A DNA stretch of 64,000 nucleotides, taken from NCBI GenBank assembly GCA_014155875.1, contig JACEFZ010011099.1:62001-126000 (forward strand), read 5' to 3'. Origin of the DNA: Cepaea nemoralis. Taxonomy: Eukaryota > Mollusca > Gastropoda > Stylommatophora > Helicidae. Position numbers and translations under genes: made by a program. Below are positions 1 through 14,596 of this stretch, piece by piece. The stretch's first letter is position 1, and the number at the start of each line of letters is the position of its first letter. Below the pieces are notes generated by a model that worked only from the letters and a program-made list of their open reading frames with translations, was not told the origin of the DNA and did no database searches.

Positions 1-562
1 ACATACATACCCCACCAACCGATCCATCCCCCTCCCGCACATCCCCCACCCACACACACTGCCCTCACCTGATCCCCCAACCAAAACACACTCGCCACCC
101 ACAAACATTCCCCCACCAACCCACACATCCTACGCCCATCCACATACACATACTACCCCACACATCCTCTCCCCACCCACACCTAAAACCACCCATCCCC
201 CAGCCACATCTCCATCGACAACATATTCCCCACCCATGCACACAATCCCCCACCAACCCACACATCGCACATCCACTCACACATTCCCAAACCATACACA
301 CACATCCCCACCAACTGACATGTCCCTACCCCCACCCCACACACACACACATCTCTCTAACCACCCATACATCCCCAATCCACTAACACACACCCCACCA
401 CCCACACATACAACTTCCACCCACCCACACATGCCTTAACCTAATCCCCCACCACACAATCCCCCACCCGCACATCACATACACCTCCTACCATGCACTA
501 TTCCCAACCCACGCACCACACACACACATATCCCTCATCAACACATCCCCACTTACACACTT
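1..562. repeat. C/A-rich minisatellite (CACCCACACATCCCC-like)
   Basis: Irregular 12-20 bp units built from CACCCACACA and CATCCCCCAC fill this stretch. It is the complement of the G/T-rich tracts at 10.1, 14.6, 27.8 and 35.4 kb. Its right edge abuts zinc-finger coding sequence near base 563 and removes that gene's 3' end. In the minus-oriented copies of the composite retroposon the tail lies to the left of the C/A tract, so any tail would be outside the window. Open frames here are low-complexity artefacts. Confidence 0.85.
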
Positions 563-1341
563 TCACACGCATTTCAGGCCACCAAGATGAGTAAAACAAG
601 CACCACAATCATCACATTTGTAAGGTTTCTCTCCTGTATGTGTTCTTTTGTGGAGCTTCAGACCACCAGAAAAAGTAAAAGGTGCACCACAATCATCACA
701 TTTGTAAGGTTTCTCTCCTGTATGTGTTCTCTTGTGGCATTTCAGGTTGCCAATGTGAGTAAACCAAGCACTACAAACATCACATTTGTAAGGTTTCTCT
801 CCTGTACGTGTTCTCTTGTGGTGTTTCAAGTTGCCAAGTTGAGTAAAACAAGTAATACAATCATCACATTTGTAAGGTTTCTCTCCTGTATGTGTTCTCA
901 AGTGGTCCACTAATTGGCCAGTGTGAGTAAAAGATGCACCACAATCATCACATTTGTAAGGTTTCTCTCCTGTATGTGTTCTTTTGTGGCACTTCAGACT
1001 ATCATAAACAGTAAAAGTTGCACAACAATCATCACAGTTGTAAGGTTTCTCTCCTGTATGTGTTCTTTTGTGGCATTTCAGATTGTCAATGCGGGTAAAA
1101 CAAGCACTACAAACATTACATTTGTAAGGTTTTTCTCCTGTATGTGTTCTTTTGTGACGATTAAGACTACCAGATCTAGTAAAAGATGCACCACAATCAT
1201 CACATTTATAAGATTTTTCTCCTGTATGTGTTCTCTTGTAGTACACTAATTGGCGAGTGTGTGTAAAACAAGCACCACAATTATCACATTTGTAAGGTTT
1301 CTCTCCTGTATGTGTTCTCAAGTTGTACACTAATTGGCCAG
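563..1341 (-). pseudogene. C2H2 zinc-finger gene fragment, 3' part
   Basis: The minus-strand frame encodes eight complete C2H2 fingers plus a partial one at each end. Each follows YKCDDC(G)[13 protein letters not shown] joined by TGEKP linkers, so DNA binding by a tandem finger array is the family expectation. The 5' end of this piece stops inside a finger where the LTR element begins at 1342. The open frame runs on into the LTR to 1429, but that extension is transposon sequence. The 3' end dies in C/A-rich minisatellite. No N-terminal domain, start or natural stop remains, so I call it a broken gene. The missing upstream piece is at 9231-9345. The finger type matches the gene at 18340-20161, so the two are paralogues or parts of one original cluster. 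Confidence 0.9.
1337..1341. other. Left target-site duplication GCCAG
   Basis: GCCAG immediately precedes the LTR and is repeated directly after the right LTR at 9231-9235. Rejoining the flanks at one copy gives a normal finger codon run (H-T-G-Q-L), which shows the target was an in-frame finger. Confidence 0.93.
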
Positions 1342-3865
1342 TGTCGTGGAATGCCGCCTTAACATCCCAGAATATTTTTCTCGGTCTCCAAATTTGAGAG
1401 GCCAAATTGAGAAAGAATGAATTAATCACGCTACTCCACGGCTATCTAGTCGTGAGGTAAGATTATTCACAAAAAGCCTCTAGCCATGATGTAAGCTTGC
1501 AGATGGCAAGTAAAATGGACAGTGTAATTAAAACCGACCAGGCATGACACCTGATAAGCAGAGGTAGGAAATCGCCCAGGTGTGAACAACATTGACACAG
1601 GGGAAGATAATAGCCCCAGGGCTGTAAACAAGCCCCGTCCACTCTGACTGGCAGACTCAGGAATGTGTGAAAACAGATCTGATAAGGCAATTGACACTGG
1701 GCCTGTAGACTTTGTACCAGACAGAGAGGAGCAAGGTGTGATGGCCAGGTTGCAGTGTTAATTGCAATTAACGTCAGGGGGAGATAAGAAGAATTTATGA
1801 ATGGAATTCCGGGGAGATAAGTGTCTACTGCTAGGCTAGGTATAAAAACCCCTGCTAGACTTTTTCCCTTTAGATTAAGTCTGACTTCAGAACAGGTAGG
1901 CAGCCAGCTCAATGTCTGTAGTCATATGCATGATTATTATGTTGGCTTCTAGGAAGGATTTCTTAGTAACTAGGCAACAGTCTTTTAGACATATGAACTT
2001 TCAGTCTATATCTGATCTAGGTTATTGCAAGAACTATCATTGTCATAGGTTACTTGAGTGTTTTTTTTCTAAGTTCTGTGTTCAATATCATTGTGCTTTA
2101 AGTGTTACTCTTCTGAGAAGTAGAAACTTATGGAAGGCAGATCTTGTCTAGATATACTTGAGGTGTCGTAGTAGATGCTTGTCCATTTCTTTGTAAACTA
2201 GACTAGTCTCTTTTTGGTGTGTGCATTTGTTGTACAGATTATAGTCAACTGACTATTTATTTAATTCTTACAACAGCTGTAACTAAGTGGTGATTAAACC
2301 GGGCAGCTCAGCAAATATGGCTGGTCTGTGTTGTCACTTCAATTAGACTTGTTGTATATCTCATTTTGTAGCTATACAATATTAGTACTCATTAATAATG
2401 CCTGATGCTATTATGTTGAGTATCATTAGATGTCCATCTTGAAGTAATATAATGTTTACAGATATGTTGGATGTATGTATGTGTAATTTCATATGAATAT
2501 ACGATGCTAGTAATATGCTTCGTACATATTCTTTTTGTGTATATACGTCTCATTTCGTATACATACAAACTAACTAGTGCATTATGCTATGATGTTAAAG
2601 TATCATAATATGTCTAGTTTAATCAATATGTTTATGTGTATTGGATGTTTGATATATTGATTTGTCATATGCAAACCTACCAATATGAAGTGTTATGCTA
2701 TTGTCTGCGCATTGGCACATTGGCCAACGATTGTGTTGGAAGCAGAGGTGTAATGGTACAGACATTACCCACAATTGGTATAGGGTATATGGTGCTAAAC
2801 TTTCTCAGTGTATTGTGGGCGTGCGTTCACGGTAATGCATGGGAACCTGGCACAGCTACTGGTCACGGCTTGTAAGCCCGGATGACCCGGCATTATTATA
2901 ATACCATTACCGATCCTGTGAGCTGCTAAACCAACTTTGGACGGAGCGGCTGTACGACACAGAATTTCTGTATTAGCGACATGGACATGGGGCGGCAGAA
3001 ATGTAATCATTACAGGCGTGTGAGACAATTGAAAAGCCCGTCCCAGACTAAAGACAGTAGGGAGAAGGAGGATGGTGAACGCAGTAGAGCTGGAAGATAA
3101 ACTTGGCCAGACTGGTCATTGTATATGTTTGTGTTATGATATGTTTTAATTAGGATTGCGCTGATGTAGAACTAGATATAACACATTCTTGACTTCCTTT
3201 CAAGCTCTCACAAGGAGCACCTATGTTGTAGATCTCAAGAACGAGTGACGACTAGGAGTGTCAGGACTGACAGGATCGTCAGAATACCGGCAAGCTGTTT
3301 CTTTTTTGGTTTCCACTGGAGAGTTGCTGATCTCTCACTGATCCAGACAGGATTCAGAGTTACGTATTGTATATTAATCATTTCACCTTCATGATTACTG
3401 TAGTACAGAAACTCATACGCATCCATCATCGTCTGGAAAAACCTTACATGTGTAATATGAGTAGTAAATAAATGTTGTAGTCTTGTAACTCATAGTTCTC
3501 TCGTTATATTTTAATTCCAATTGTGCATACGTGTTGTTGTGTACATTGGTGGGGGTTCACTTACACACCAAGGAAGGAGCAGTCAGGGAGAAAAACCTGT
3601 ACTGAGATAGTCGTCCTATAACTATATATTTCAGACTTAAACATCTATCCTTAGCTAACCTTCTCTTTCCTATTCCTTGGCGAATATTCAGCACAGTTCA
3701 TTTCATTTTGTAACGAGCCACTTAGAGCTGTACGTTGGATATTCATGGGCTTAATCTGTAGTTCAGCCATATAGATTTTGTCCCTAGTCAGTTTCTGACT
3801 ATTTGGGGTTGCTCGCCAGTGAATAATACTTTCATCTAGCCGGTGGGGCACCCCGACTTCTGACA
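1342..3865 (+). repeat. 5' LTR (2524 bp)
   Basis: The direct repeat partner is 6713-9230. It starts TG and ends CA. It carries a TATA box (TATAAAA, 1841-1847) and a downstream AATAAA at 3467-3472, as expected for an LTR promoter and polyadenylation signal. The small frames inside (for example 79 codons at 2636-2875) are the same in both LTRs only because the LTRs are copies, so I do not call genes here. Confidence 0.92.
1841..1847 (+). promoter_or_regulatory. LTR TATA box
   Basis: TATAAAA is followed by CCCCTGC. The same site is at 7211-7217 in the right LTR. Its position about 500 bp into the LTR would define the U3/R boundary. Confidence 0.6.
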
Positions 3866-4503
3866 GATTGGGCTTCTCTGTACGGTATTTGAATTCGGAC
3901 TTCTCGCTTTCAATAGATTCCGGTACTAGACCCTAGACATACGATTTTAAAAGTTAACTCTTGTAATCTTCAGTCATCAAAATAGACTATCATCAGATGT
4001 AGCTAATTTTAGTTGAGGAAGTTACAGAGTATAGATATAACTTTTCAAAAGTGTATAACAGATAAGAACTTATGAGAAACTACCTCATCTATCATTTATG
4101 ATAAGTATTTTAATTCTTATCATTTAGTGTATCATTCATCATTTAATGATAACTGATCACTTTAATCATAATTACATTGATGTGTATGATGATTTAACTG
4201 CTTTATTGATTTGCCATTTTATGCTTACTTATGACATTTTCATTATGACATGTATGCAGTGCATTTTAATATTTAATTAGGTAAATATTACTATTGATTA
4301 CTGTGTAGTATATCTCTCACACTTACTTCACTGCGGTCGCCAGAAACTACTTGAATATTACTTTCAGTTGTCTTTCACTGCTGAAGCTTAAACTCTACAC
4401 ATTGGTTTAGGTTCTGCTGTCATTGGTTCACTCTTGTCTTTCTAGCTTAGCTCTGATTTTGATAGATACATAGGAGCTTACCTGAATATAGCCATTAGCA
4501 AAT

Positions 4504-5283
4504 ATGGACTCACCTTCCCAGGATCTAGATTATCTGAAGGCGCGCACAGATTACTTAGAGTCTACGAGAAGGTTAGGCATAATAGAGGGCTTAACAGGAG
4601 AACAATTAGAAATATACATCAGAGACGAGATGAAAGAGTGGGACATGGCGGAGGAACAGATGACTAAAACAATTGATGAGTTATTTGAAGCAAAAGAGCG
4701 TAGCAAAACTGAAGAAGCAGAGATTAATAAAAAGCATATGGAAGTAGTCAATGCAGAGAAGCTAACCTTTCTAGCGGAACATAAGGTAGGAGATATGGAT
4801 GCTCACCCAACCAGGAAGGAAGGGACATCTTTGCCACCCACCGCGGAATCAGAGTTAGTGGACCGGGAACTACAGGTTCTCATTCGACCCTGTCCTAAAC
4901 GGAAAAGAGGGAAGAAAAAACGTGCCAAAGGCACTTCAAACAGTCACAAACGTGATAACTGTTTGCACCACGGAAATTGTGGTCTCACTGGTTCGCCAGT
5001 ACAGGACCTTCAGGAAAACCACTTGACTTCTATGAGAAATGAATCTCGAGAGAAAGAGGAACTGAAGACAACCTTTAATGAGGTCGCAGGCGGAGACCTA
5101 GCCGATTCTCACATTCCCTTCTGTTCACAGAATCATGAAGTGGAATTACATCTGACTGAAATAGGGAGGATGGAAGTAACGGAATCCCAGGTGAATTTCA
5201 CTGCTGCAACGCGGGAACAGTCACTAATTATCAGTTCAGATAATTTACCTAGTAACAGTTACCTAGAGGACAACTGTTTGTAG
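4504..5283 (+). CDS. Gag-like ORF of the non-autonomous LTR element
   Basis: A 259-codon frame. The first ~90 residues are predicted helical and highly charged, and contain LTGEQLEIYIRDE followed by a coiled-coil-like stretch. The gag at 54954 has the equivalent YEGDELRKYIREAE motif at a similar position, so I infer a shared gag N-terminus. Residues ~130-150 are strongly basic (KRKRGKKKR), a possible nucleic-acid-binding or nuclear-localisation segment. No CCHC knuckle is visible. The frame ends in the second unit of an internal ~315-bp tandem repeat, and the protein character continues in another frame from 5456. Confidence 0.6.
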   Translation: MDSPSQDLDYLKARTDYLESTRRLGIIEGLTGEQLEIYIRDEMKEWDMAEEQMTKTIDELFEAKERSKTEEAEINKKHMEVVNAEKLTFLAEHKVGDMDAHPTRKEGTSLPPTAESELVDRELQVLIRPCPKRKRGKKKRAKGTSNSHKRDNCLHHGNCGLTGSPVQDLQENHLTSMRNESREKEELKTTFNEVAGGDLADSHIPFCSQNHEVELHLTEIGRMEVTESQVNFTAATREQSLIISSDNLPSNSYLEDNCL

Positions 5284-5680
5284 CCACAAGATATGTGGTT
5301 TAACTGGTCCGCCAGTACAAGACTCCCAGGAATCTCATTTTACTTCAACGAGAGGTGAAACTCAAGAGGAAGATGACCTGAGGACATCTTTTAAGGAGGT
5401 CGGAGATCGAGAGGTAACCGACTCTTGTATTCCCTTCAGCTTAGGAAAGTAAGAAGTGGGATTACATTTGACTGACAGAGGGATGAAGGACGCCCCGGAA
5501 CCCCTTGTGATCTTTGAGGCTACAGCTCAGGACAAGACACTAGATCTCAGTTCAAATCATTTACCTATTGTGATGGATTGCTTAGACAGCCCACCACAGG
5601 ATTTACCTCAACTGGACTTAGCCCATGAAAGCAGGACCAGAGAGGAACATCCAGACCAGGAAACATTTCCAGTTGTTATC
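4954..5680 (+). repeat. Internal ~315-bp tandem repeat in the LTR element
   Basis: Two diverged units (about 4954-5268 and 5269-5586) and a partial third align. Landmarks are the CTGGTTCGCCAGTACA / CTGGTCCGCCAGTACA pair and the ELHLTEIGRM / GLHLTDRGMK protein pair. The second unit carries in-frame stops and a frame change, which separates the two ORFs of the element. Confidence 0.8.
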
Positions 5681-6352
5681 TCACAGTATACCAGTTCGGA
5701 GACTCAGGAAACACAGGGAATTGTCATGAGCCAGAATATGGACTCTGATATTGTGCAGACAACATTGTCTGTAGTTGCTAAAGAAGAAAATTCTTTGCAC
5801 AAGATGGAGGAAGAAACGCCTATCATCTCATTAGCTGAAGTTATCAGGGAATTCCAGCAACAGGGACCTGAAGTAACAGAAGTCAAGAGTGGTTTGGAAT
5901 CAACACTCTTAGGACTCAATCTACCCTTCAGTCAGGTCGATTTGATAGGAGTAGATCAGCTATTTGTGGATACTTTATTCAAAAGTAACTCCACTTTATC
6001 GCCCTGGAGTAACTATGTTATTTCTCAAGGCAGGACAACTTGGCACACTAAATTTCCAATTTCTAGCACGGTTTGTACAAGAAACTCTAATGCAGAGAAA
6101 CTCAGCCCATTAACTGAATATCAGGGGAAGAAACCGCGACACCGAGGAGGGAAGATTGTTACGCCCGACTTTGAAGGAGGAAAGCGCCAGTTGAATTTAT
6201 ATCATGGGACCATGATGTGTAACATTATTCCTTTCAAAAGGAAGATATTGATGGATCAGTTAAGATCTATAAAGGATGGAGGAAAATCACGGAGACAAGC
6301 TTTGCTGTGGCCAGCTTATGCGAGATTTCACTACGGGGACATCCTCGGCTGA
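5456..6352 (+). CDS. Second ORF of the non-autonomous LTR element, unknown function
   Basis: A 298-codon frame, offset by one base from the 4504 ORF. Its first ~100 residues are homologous to the tail of that ORF through the tandem repeat, so the two were probably one longer protein. The C-terminal half (from about codon 180) has basic clusters (KKPRHRGGK, KRKIL) and aromatic residues but no motif I recognise. Protein-like sequence continues past 6352 in other frames to about 6640, indicating further frame damage. No DDE, FxDD or DTG motif is present. Confidence 0.5.
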   Translation: MGLHLTDRGMKDAPEPLVIFEATAQDKTLDLSSNHLPIVMDCLDSPPQDLPQLDLAHESRTREEHPDQETFPVVISQYTSSETQETQGIVMSQNMDSDIVQTTLSVVAKEENSLHKMEEETPIISLAEVIREFQQQGPEVTEVKSGLESTLLGLNLPFSQVDLIGVDQLFVDTLFKSNSTLSPWSNYVISQGRTTWHTKFPISSTVCTRNSNAEKLSPLTEYQGKKPRHRGGKIVTPDFEGGKRQLNLYHGTMMCNIIPFKRKILMDQLRSIKDGGKSRRQALLWPAYARFHYGDILG

Positions 6353-6660
6353 AAGGATTAAATCACGTGAGTGAATGGTGTAAAACAATTGCTGCCCAGA
6401 GGCGTAGAAGAATCCCGTTGATTGTGATCTTTCCCAGAAGGGTAAAAATACAACCTCCTGACAATTACCGGATTTTACCAAGCTATTGCATGGAATCCCG
6501 GCCGAAGACCAGGTACAAGGACCTATCCAGAGTATCCTTCGATTATGGAAATGGGACGTCTTTATGCAGATGCAGGACAACCCACTGCCACAAGGAATAT
6601 TGGAAACCTTTAGGCAGATACAGAACGGAGAGTGCTTAGGCATTATTCTGGGATGTACGG
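6353..6660 (+). pseudogene. Frame-shifted continuation of LTR element ORF2
   Basis: Protein-like sequence (for example HVSEWCKTIAAQRRRRIP) continues directly after the 6352 stop in a shifted frame to a stop near 6639, and then in the third frame toward the polypurine tract. Function unknown. It is listed to record that the coding region nearly reaches the right LTR. Confidence 0.4.
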
Positions 6661-6698
6661 CGTGCTTTGACAAAAGATTTCTGGCAGAAACTTTTTTT

Positions 6699-6709
6699 AA
6701 AGGGGGAAG
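6699..6709 (+). other. Polypurine tract
   Basis: AAAGGGGGAAG lies three bases before the right LTR (next bases CTC, then TGTCG). This is the expected site of plus-strand priming in an LTR retrotransposon. Confidence 0.8.
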
Positions 6710-6712
6710 CTC

Positions 6713-10077
<3,365 letters not shown>

Positions 10078-10602
10078 GTGTGTGTGGGTGGGGAATGTGT
10101 TGTCGATGGAGATGTGGCTGGGGGATGGGTGGTTTGAGGTGTGGGTGGGGAGAGGATGTGTGGGGTAGGATGTGTGGGTTGGTGGGGGAATGTGGGTGGC
10201 GAGTGTCTTTTGGTTGGGGGATCAGGTGAGGGCAGTGTGTGTGGGTGGGGGATGTGCGGGAGGGGGATGGGTCGGTTGGGGGGGGGGTATGTATGTGTCT
10301 CTTGGTGTGCGTGTGTGTCGGTAGGTGGGGGTGTGTATGTGTTCCTTGGTGCGCGCGTGTGTGGGTAGGTGGGGGTGTTGTGTGGGTGGGGTGATGTATG
10401 GATAGGTGGGAGATGTGCTTCATAACATGGTAATTAGCCTTGTTTATGTTTACAACATTCATTTCACAATGTTTATTTTTCTTCCTATGTAAATGTATAA
10501 TGCTCTTGATGAACGAAAGACGAGTGATTGGAAGGGCCGAATGTAAGACGGGCCTGCGCGCCCAATTTGTGACCCTAATAAAGTTGATTTGATTTGATTT
10601 GA
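10078..10602 (+). mobile_element. Composite minisatellite retroposon, copy a
   Basis: A G/T-rich minisatellite (10078-10420) is followed by a conserved tail (10421-10602). The tail contains TTTATGTTTACAACATTC, GGGCCGAATGTAAGACGG and AATAAAG and ends in repeated GATTT. TTTCTCT flanks it on both sides (10071-10077 and 10603-10609), consistent with a 7-bp target duplication inside the 44-bp satellite. The tail end matches the 3' UTR of the RNase H LINE at 23.7 kb, which suggests LINE-driven retroposition. Confidence 0.8.
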
Positions 10603-13600
10603 TTTCTCTTGTTCCTTGTGCTGACCTCATCATCCATCTCATCGTGTTTCTCTTGTGCTGACCTCATCATCCATCTCATCCTGTTTCTCTTGTGCCTTGT
10701 GCTGACCTCATCATCCATCTCATCGTGTTTCTCTTGTGCCTTGTGGTGTCCTCATCATCCATCTCATCGCGTTTCTCTTGTGTCTTGTGCTGACCTCATC
10801 ATCCATTTCATCGCGTTTCTCTTGTGCCTTGTGCTGACCTCATCATCCATCTCATCGTGTTTCTCTTGTGCCTTGTGCTGACCTCATCATCCATCTCATC
10901 GTGTTTCTCATGTGCCTTGTGGTGTCCTCATCATCCATCTCATCGTGTTTCTCTTGTGCCTTGTGGTGTCCTCATCATCCATCTCATCGTGTTTCTCTTG
11001 TGCCTTGTGGTGTCCTCATCATCCATCTCATCGCGTTTCTCTTGTGCCTTGTGCTGAGCTCATAATCCATCTCATCGCGTTTCTCTTGTGCTGACCTCAT
11101 CATCCATCTCATCCCGTTTCTCTTGTGCTGACCTCATCATCCATCTCATCGTGTTTCTCTTGTGCCTTGTGCTGACCTCATTATCCATCTCATTGTGTTT
11201 CTCTTGTGCCTTGTGCTGAACTCATCATCCATCTCATTCTGTTTCTCTTGTGCCGTGTGCTGACCTCATCATCCATCTCGTGTTTCTCTTGTGCCTTGTG
11301 GTGTCCTCATCATCCATTTCATCGCGTTTCTCTTGTGCCTTGTGCTGACCTCATTATCCATCTCATCGTGTTTCTCTTGTGCCTTGTGCTGAACTCATCA
11401 TCCATCTCATCCTGTTTCTCTTGTGCCGTGTGCTGACCTCATCATCCATCTCGTATTTCTCTTGTGCCTTGTGGTGTCCTCATCATCCATTTCATCGCGT
11501 TTCTCTTGTGCCTTATGCTGACCTCATTATCCATCTCATCGTGTTTCTCTTGTGCCTTGTGCTGAACTCATCATCCATCTCATCCTGTTTCTCTTGTGCC
11601 GTGTGCTGACCTCATCATCCATCTCGTGTTTCTCTTGTGCCTTGTGGTGTCCTCATCATCCATTTCATCGCGTTTCTCTTGTGCCTTGTGCTGACCTCAT
11701 TATCCATCTCATCGTGTTTCTCTTGTGCCTTGTGCTGACATCATCATCCATCTCATCGTGTTTCTCTTGTGCCTTGTGGTGTCCTCATTATCCATCTCAT
11801 CGCGTTTCTCTTGTGCCTTGTGCTGACCTCATTATCCATCTCATCGTGTTTCTCTTGTGCCTTGTGCTGACATCATCATCCATTTCATCGCGTTTCTCTT
11901 GTGCCTTGTGCTGACCTCATTATCCATCTCATCGCGTTTCTCTTGTGCCTTGTGCTGACCTCATCATCCATCTTAACGCGTTTCTCTTGTGCCTTGTGCT
12001 GACCTCATCATCCATCTCATCGTGTTTCTCTTGTGCTTTGTGCTGACCTCATTAGCCATCTCATCGTGTTTCTCTTGTCCCTTGTGCTGACGTCATCATC
12101 CATCTCATTGTGTTTCTCTTGTGCCTTATTCTGACCTCATCATCCATCTCATCGTGTTTCTCTTGTGCCTTGTGGTGTCCTCATCATCCATTTCATCGCG
12201 TTTCTCTTGTGCCTTCTGCTGACCTCATTATCCATCTCATCGCGTTTCTCTTGTGCCTTGTGCTGACCTCATCATCCATCTCATCGCGTTTCTCTTGTCT
12301 CTTGTGCTGACCTCATCATCCATCTCATCGTGTTTCTCTTGTTCCTAGTGCTGACCTCATCATCCATCTCATCGTGTTTCTCTTGTGCTGACCTCATCAT
12401 CCATCTCATCGTGTTTCTCTTGTGTCTTGTGCTGAACTCATCATCCATCTCATCCTGTTTCTCTTGTGCCGTGTGCTGACCTCATCATCCATCTCGTGTT
12501 TCTCTTGTGCCTTGTGGTGTCCTCATCATCCATTTCATCGCGTTTCTCTTGTGCCTTGTGCTGACCTCATTATCCATCTCATCGTGTTTCTCTTGTGCCT
12601 TGTGCTGACATCATCATCCATCTCATCGTGTTTCTCTTGTGCCTTGTGCCGACCTCATCATCCATCTCATCGCGTTTCTCTTGTGCCTTGTGCTGACCTC
12701 ATCATCCATCTTAACGCGTTTCTCTTGTGCCTTGTGCTGACCTCATCATCCATCTCATCGTGTTTCTCTTGTGCTTTGTGCTGACCTCATTAGCCATCTC
12801 ATCGTGTTTCTCTTGTCCCTTGTGCTGACGTCATCATCCATCTCATTGTGTTTCTCTTGTGCCTTATTCTGACCTCATCATCCATCTCATCGTGTTTCTC
12901 TTGTGCCTTGTGGTGTCCTCATCATCCATTTCATCGCGTTTCTCTTGTGCCTTCTGCTGACCTCATTATCCATCTCATCGCGTTTCTCTTGTGCCTTGTG
13001 CTGACCTCATCATCCATCTCATCGTGTTTCTCTTGTGCCTTGTGCTGACCTCATCATCTATCTCATCGCGTTTCTCTTGTGCCTTGTGCTGACCTCATCA
13101 TCCATCTCATCGTGTTTCTCTTGTTCCTAGTGCTGACCTCATCATCCATCTCATCGTGTTTCTCTTGTGCTGACCTCATCATCCATCTCATCCTGTTTCT
13201 CTTGTGCCTTGTGCTGACCTCATCATCCATCTCATCGTGTTTCTCTTGTGCCTTGTGCTGAGCTCATCATCCATCTCATCGTGTTTCTCTTGTGCTGACC
13301 TCATCATCCATCTCATCGTGTTTCTCTTGTGCCTTGTGCTGACCTCATCATCCATCTCATCGTGTTTCTCTTGTGCCTTGTGCTGACCTCATCATCCATC
13401 TCATCGTGTTTCTCTTGTGCTGACCTCATCATCCATCTCATCGTGTTTCTCTTGTGCCTTGTGCTGACCTCATCATCCATCTCATCGTGTTTCTCTTGTG
13501 CTGACCTCATCATCCATCTCATCGTGTTTCTCTTGTGCCTTGTTGTGTCCTCATCATCCATCTCATCGCATTTCTCTTGTGCCTTGTGCTGAGCTCATCA

Positions 13601-13985
13601 TCCATCTCATCCCGTTTCTCTTGTGCCTTGTGCTGACCTCATCATCCATCTCATCGTGTTTCTCTTGTGCCTTGTGCTGACCTCATTATCCATCTCATTG
13701 TGTTTCTCTTGTGCCTTGTGCTGAACTCATCATCCATCTCATTCTGTTTCTCTTGTGCCGTGTGCTGACCTCATCATCCATCTCGTGTTTCTCTTGTGAC
13801 TTGTGGTGTCCTCATCATCCATTTCATCGCGTTTCTCTTGTGCCTTGTGCTGACCTCATTATCCATCTCATCGTGTTTCTCTTGTGCCTTGTGCTGACCT
13901 CATCATCCATCTCATCGCGTTTCTCTTGTGCCTTGTGCTGACTTCATCATCCATCTCATCGTGTTTCTCTTGTGCCTTGTGGTGT
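10603..13985 (+). repeat. 44-bp satellite array, right block with higher-order repeats
   Basis: Continuation of the 44-bp family. Higher-order periods are visible: a 173-bp four-unit block starting near 11206, 11379 and 11552, a 125-bp block (44+44+37) near 13079, 13204 and 13329, and a roughly 738-bp block (around 12110 and 12848). The 37-bp variants lack GCCTTGT. No promoter, ribozyme or gene is evident within it. Confidence 0.95.
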
Positions 13986-14102
13986 CAAGGTGAAGCATAA
14001 ACAGTGGGAGAGTGCCCGCTTATGGGCTTTGTGTATTGAGATTCCCATGGACTCTATTCTCTTCGTCCATCGTTTACGTGGTCGATCTCTTCCTCCATCT
14101 GG
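13986..14102. other. Short spacer between satellite families
   Basis: 117 bp of non-repetitive sequence separates the 44-bp and 30-bp arrays. It is open on the plus strand (…ESARLWALCIEIP…) but is too short to assign. Confidence 0.5.
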
Positions 14103-14596
14103 TCAGTACATGTCTTCTCGTGATCTCACGGCAGAGTACATGTCTTCTCATGATCTCACGGCAGAGTACATGTCTTCTCATGATCTCACGACAGAGTACA
14201 TGTCTTCTCATGATCTCACGGCAGAGTACATGTCTTCTCATGATCTCACGGCAGAGTACATGTCTTCTCATGATCTCACGGCAGAGTACATGTCTTCTCA
14301 TGATCTCACGGCAGAGTACATGTCTTCTCATGATCTCACGGCAGAGTACATGTCTTCTCATGATCTCAAGACAGAGTACATGTCTTCTCATGATCTCACG
14401 GCAGAGTACATGTCTACTCATGATCTCACGGCAGAGTACATGTCTTCTCATGATCTCACGGCAGAGTACATGTCTTCTCATGATCTCACGGCAGAGTACA
14501 TGTCTTCTCATGTTCTCCCGGCAGAGTACGTCTTCTCGTTTTCTCACGGCAGAGTACACGTCTTCTCATGTTCTCACGGCAGAGTAGATGTCTTCT
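14103..14596 (+). repeat. 30-bp tandem array, left part
   Basis: About 16 units of 30 bp (landmarks GCAGAGTACATGTCTTCTCA and TGATCTCACG). Because 30 is divisible by three, both strands stay open and give 10-residue peptide repeats (AEYMSSHDLT on plus). The units are highly similar in the middle and diverge at the right edge. There are no spacers between units, so this is not a CRISPR. The array continues after an inserted retroposon at 15053. Confidence 0.93.

Noticed and set aside
563..1249. Plus-strand ORFs ([10 protein letters not shown] repeats) across finger arrays
   Set aside because: Antisense shadows of the 84-bp finger period, which keeps the opposite strand open.
2636..2875. Small conserved gene in the 2.5-kb LTR
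   Set aside because: Conservation between the two LTRs is expected from their origin as copies, with no independent evidence of coding.
14103..14596. CRISPR array
   Set aside because: 30-bp units are directly adjacent without unique spacers, and the context is eukaryotic with no cas genes.
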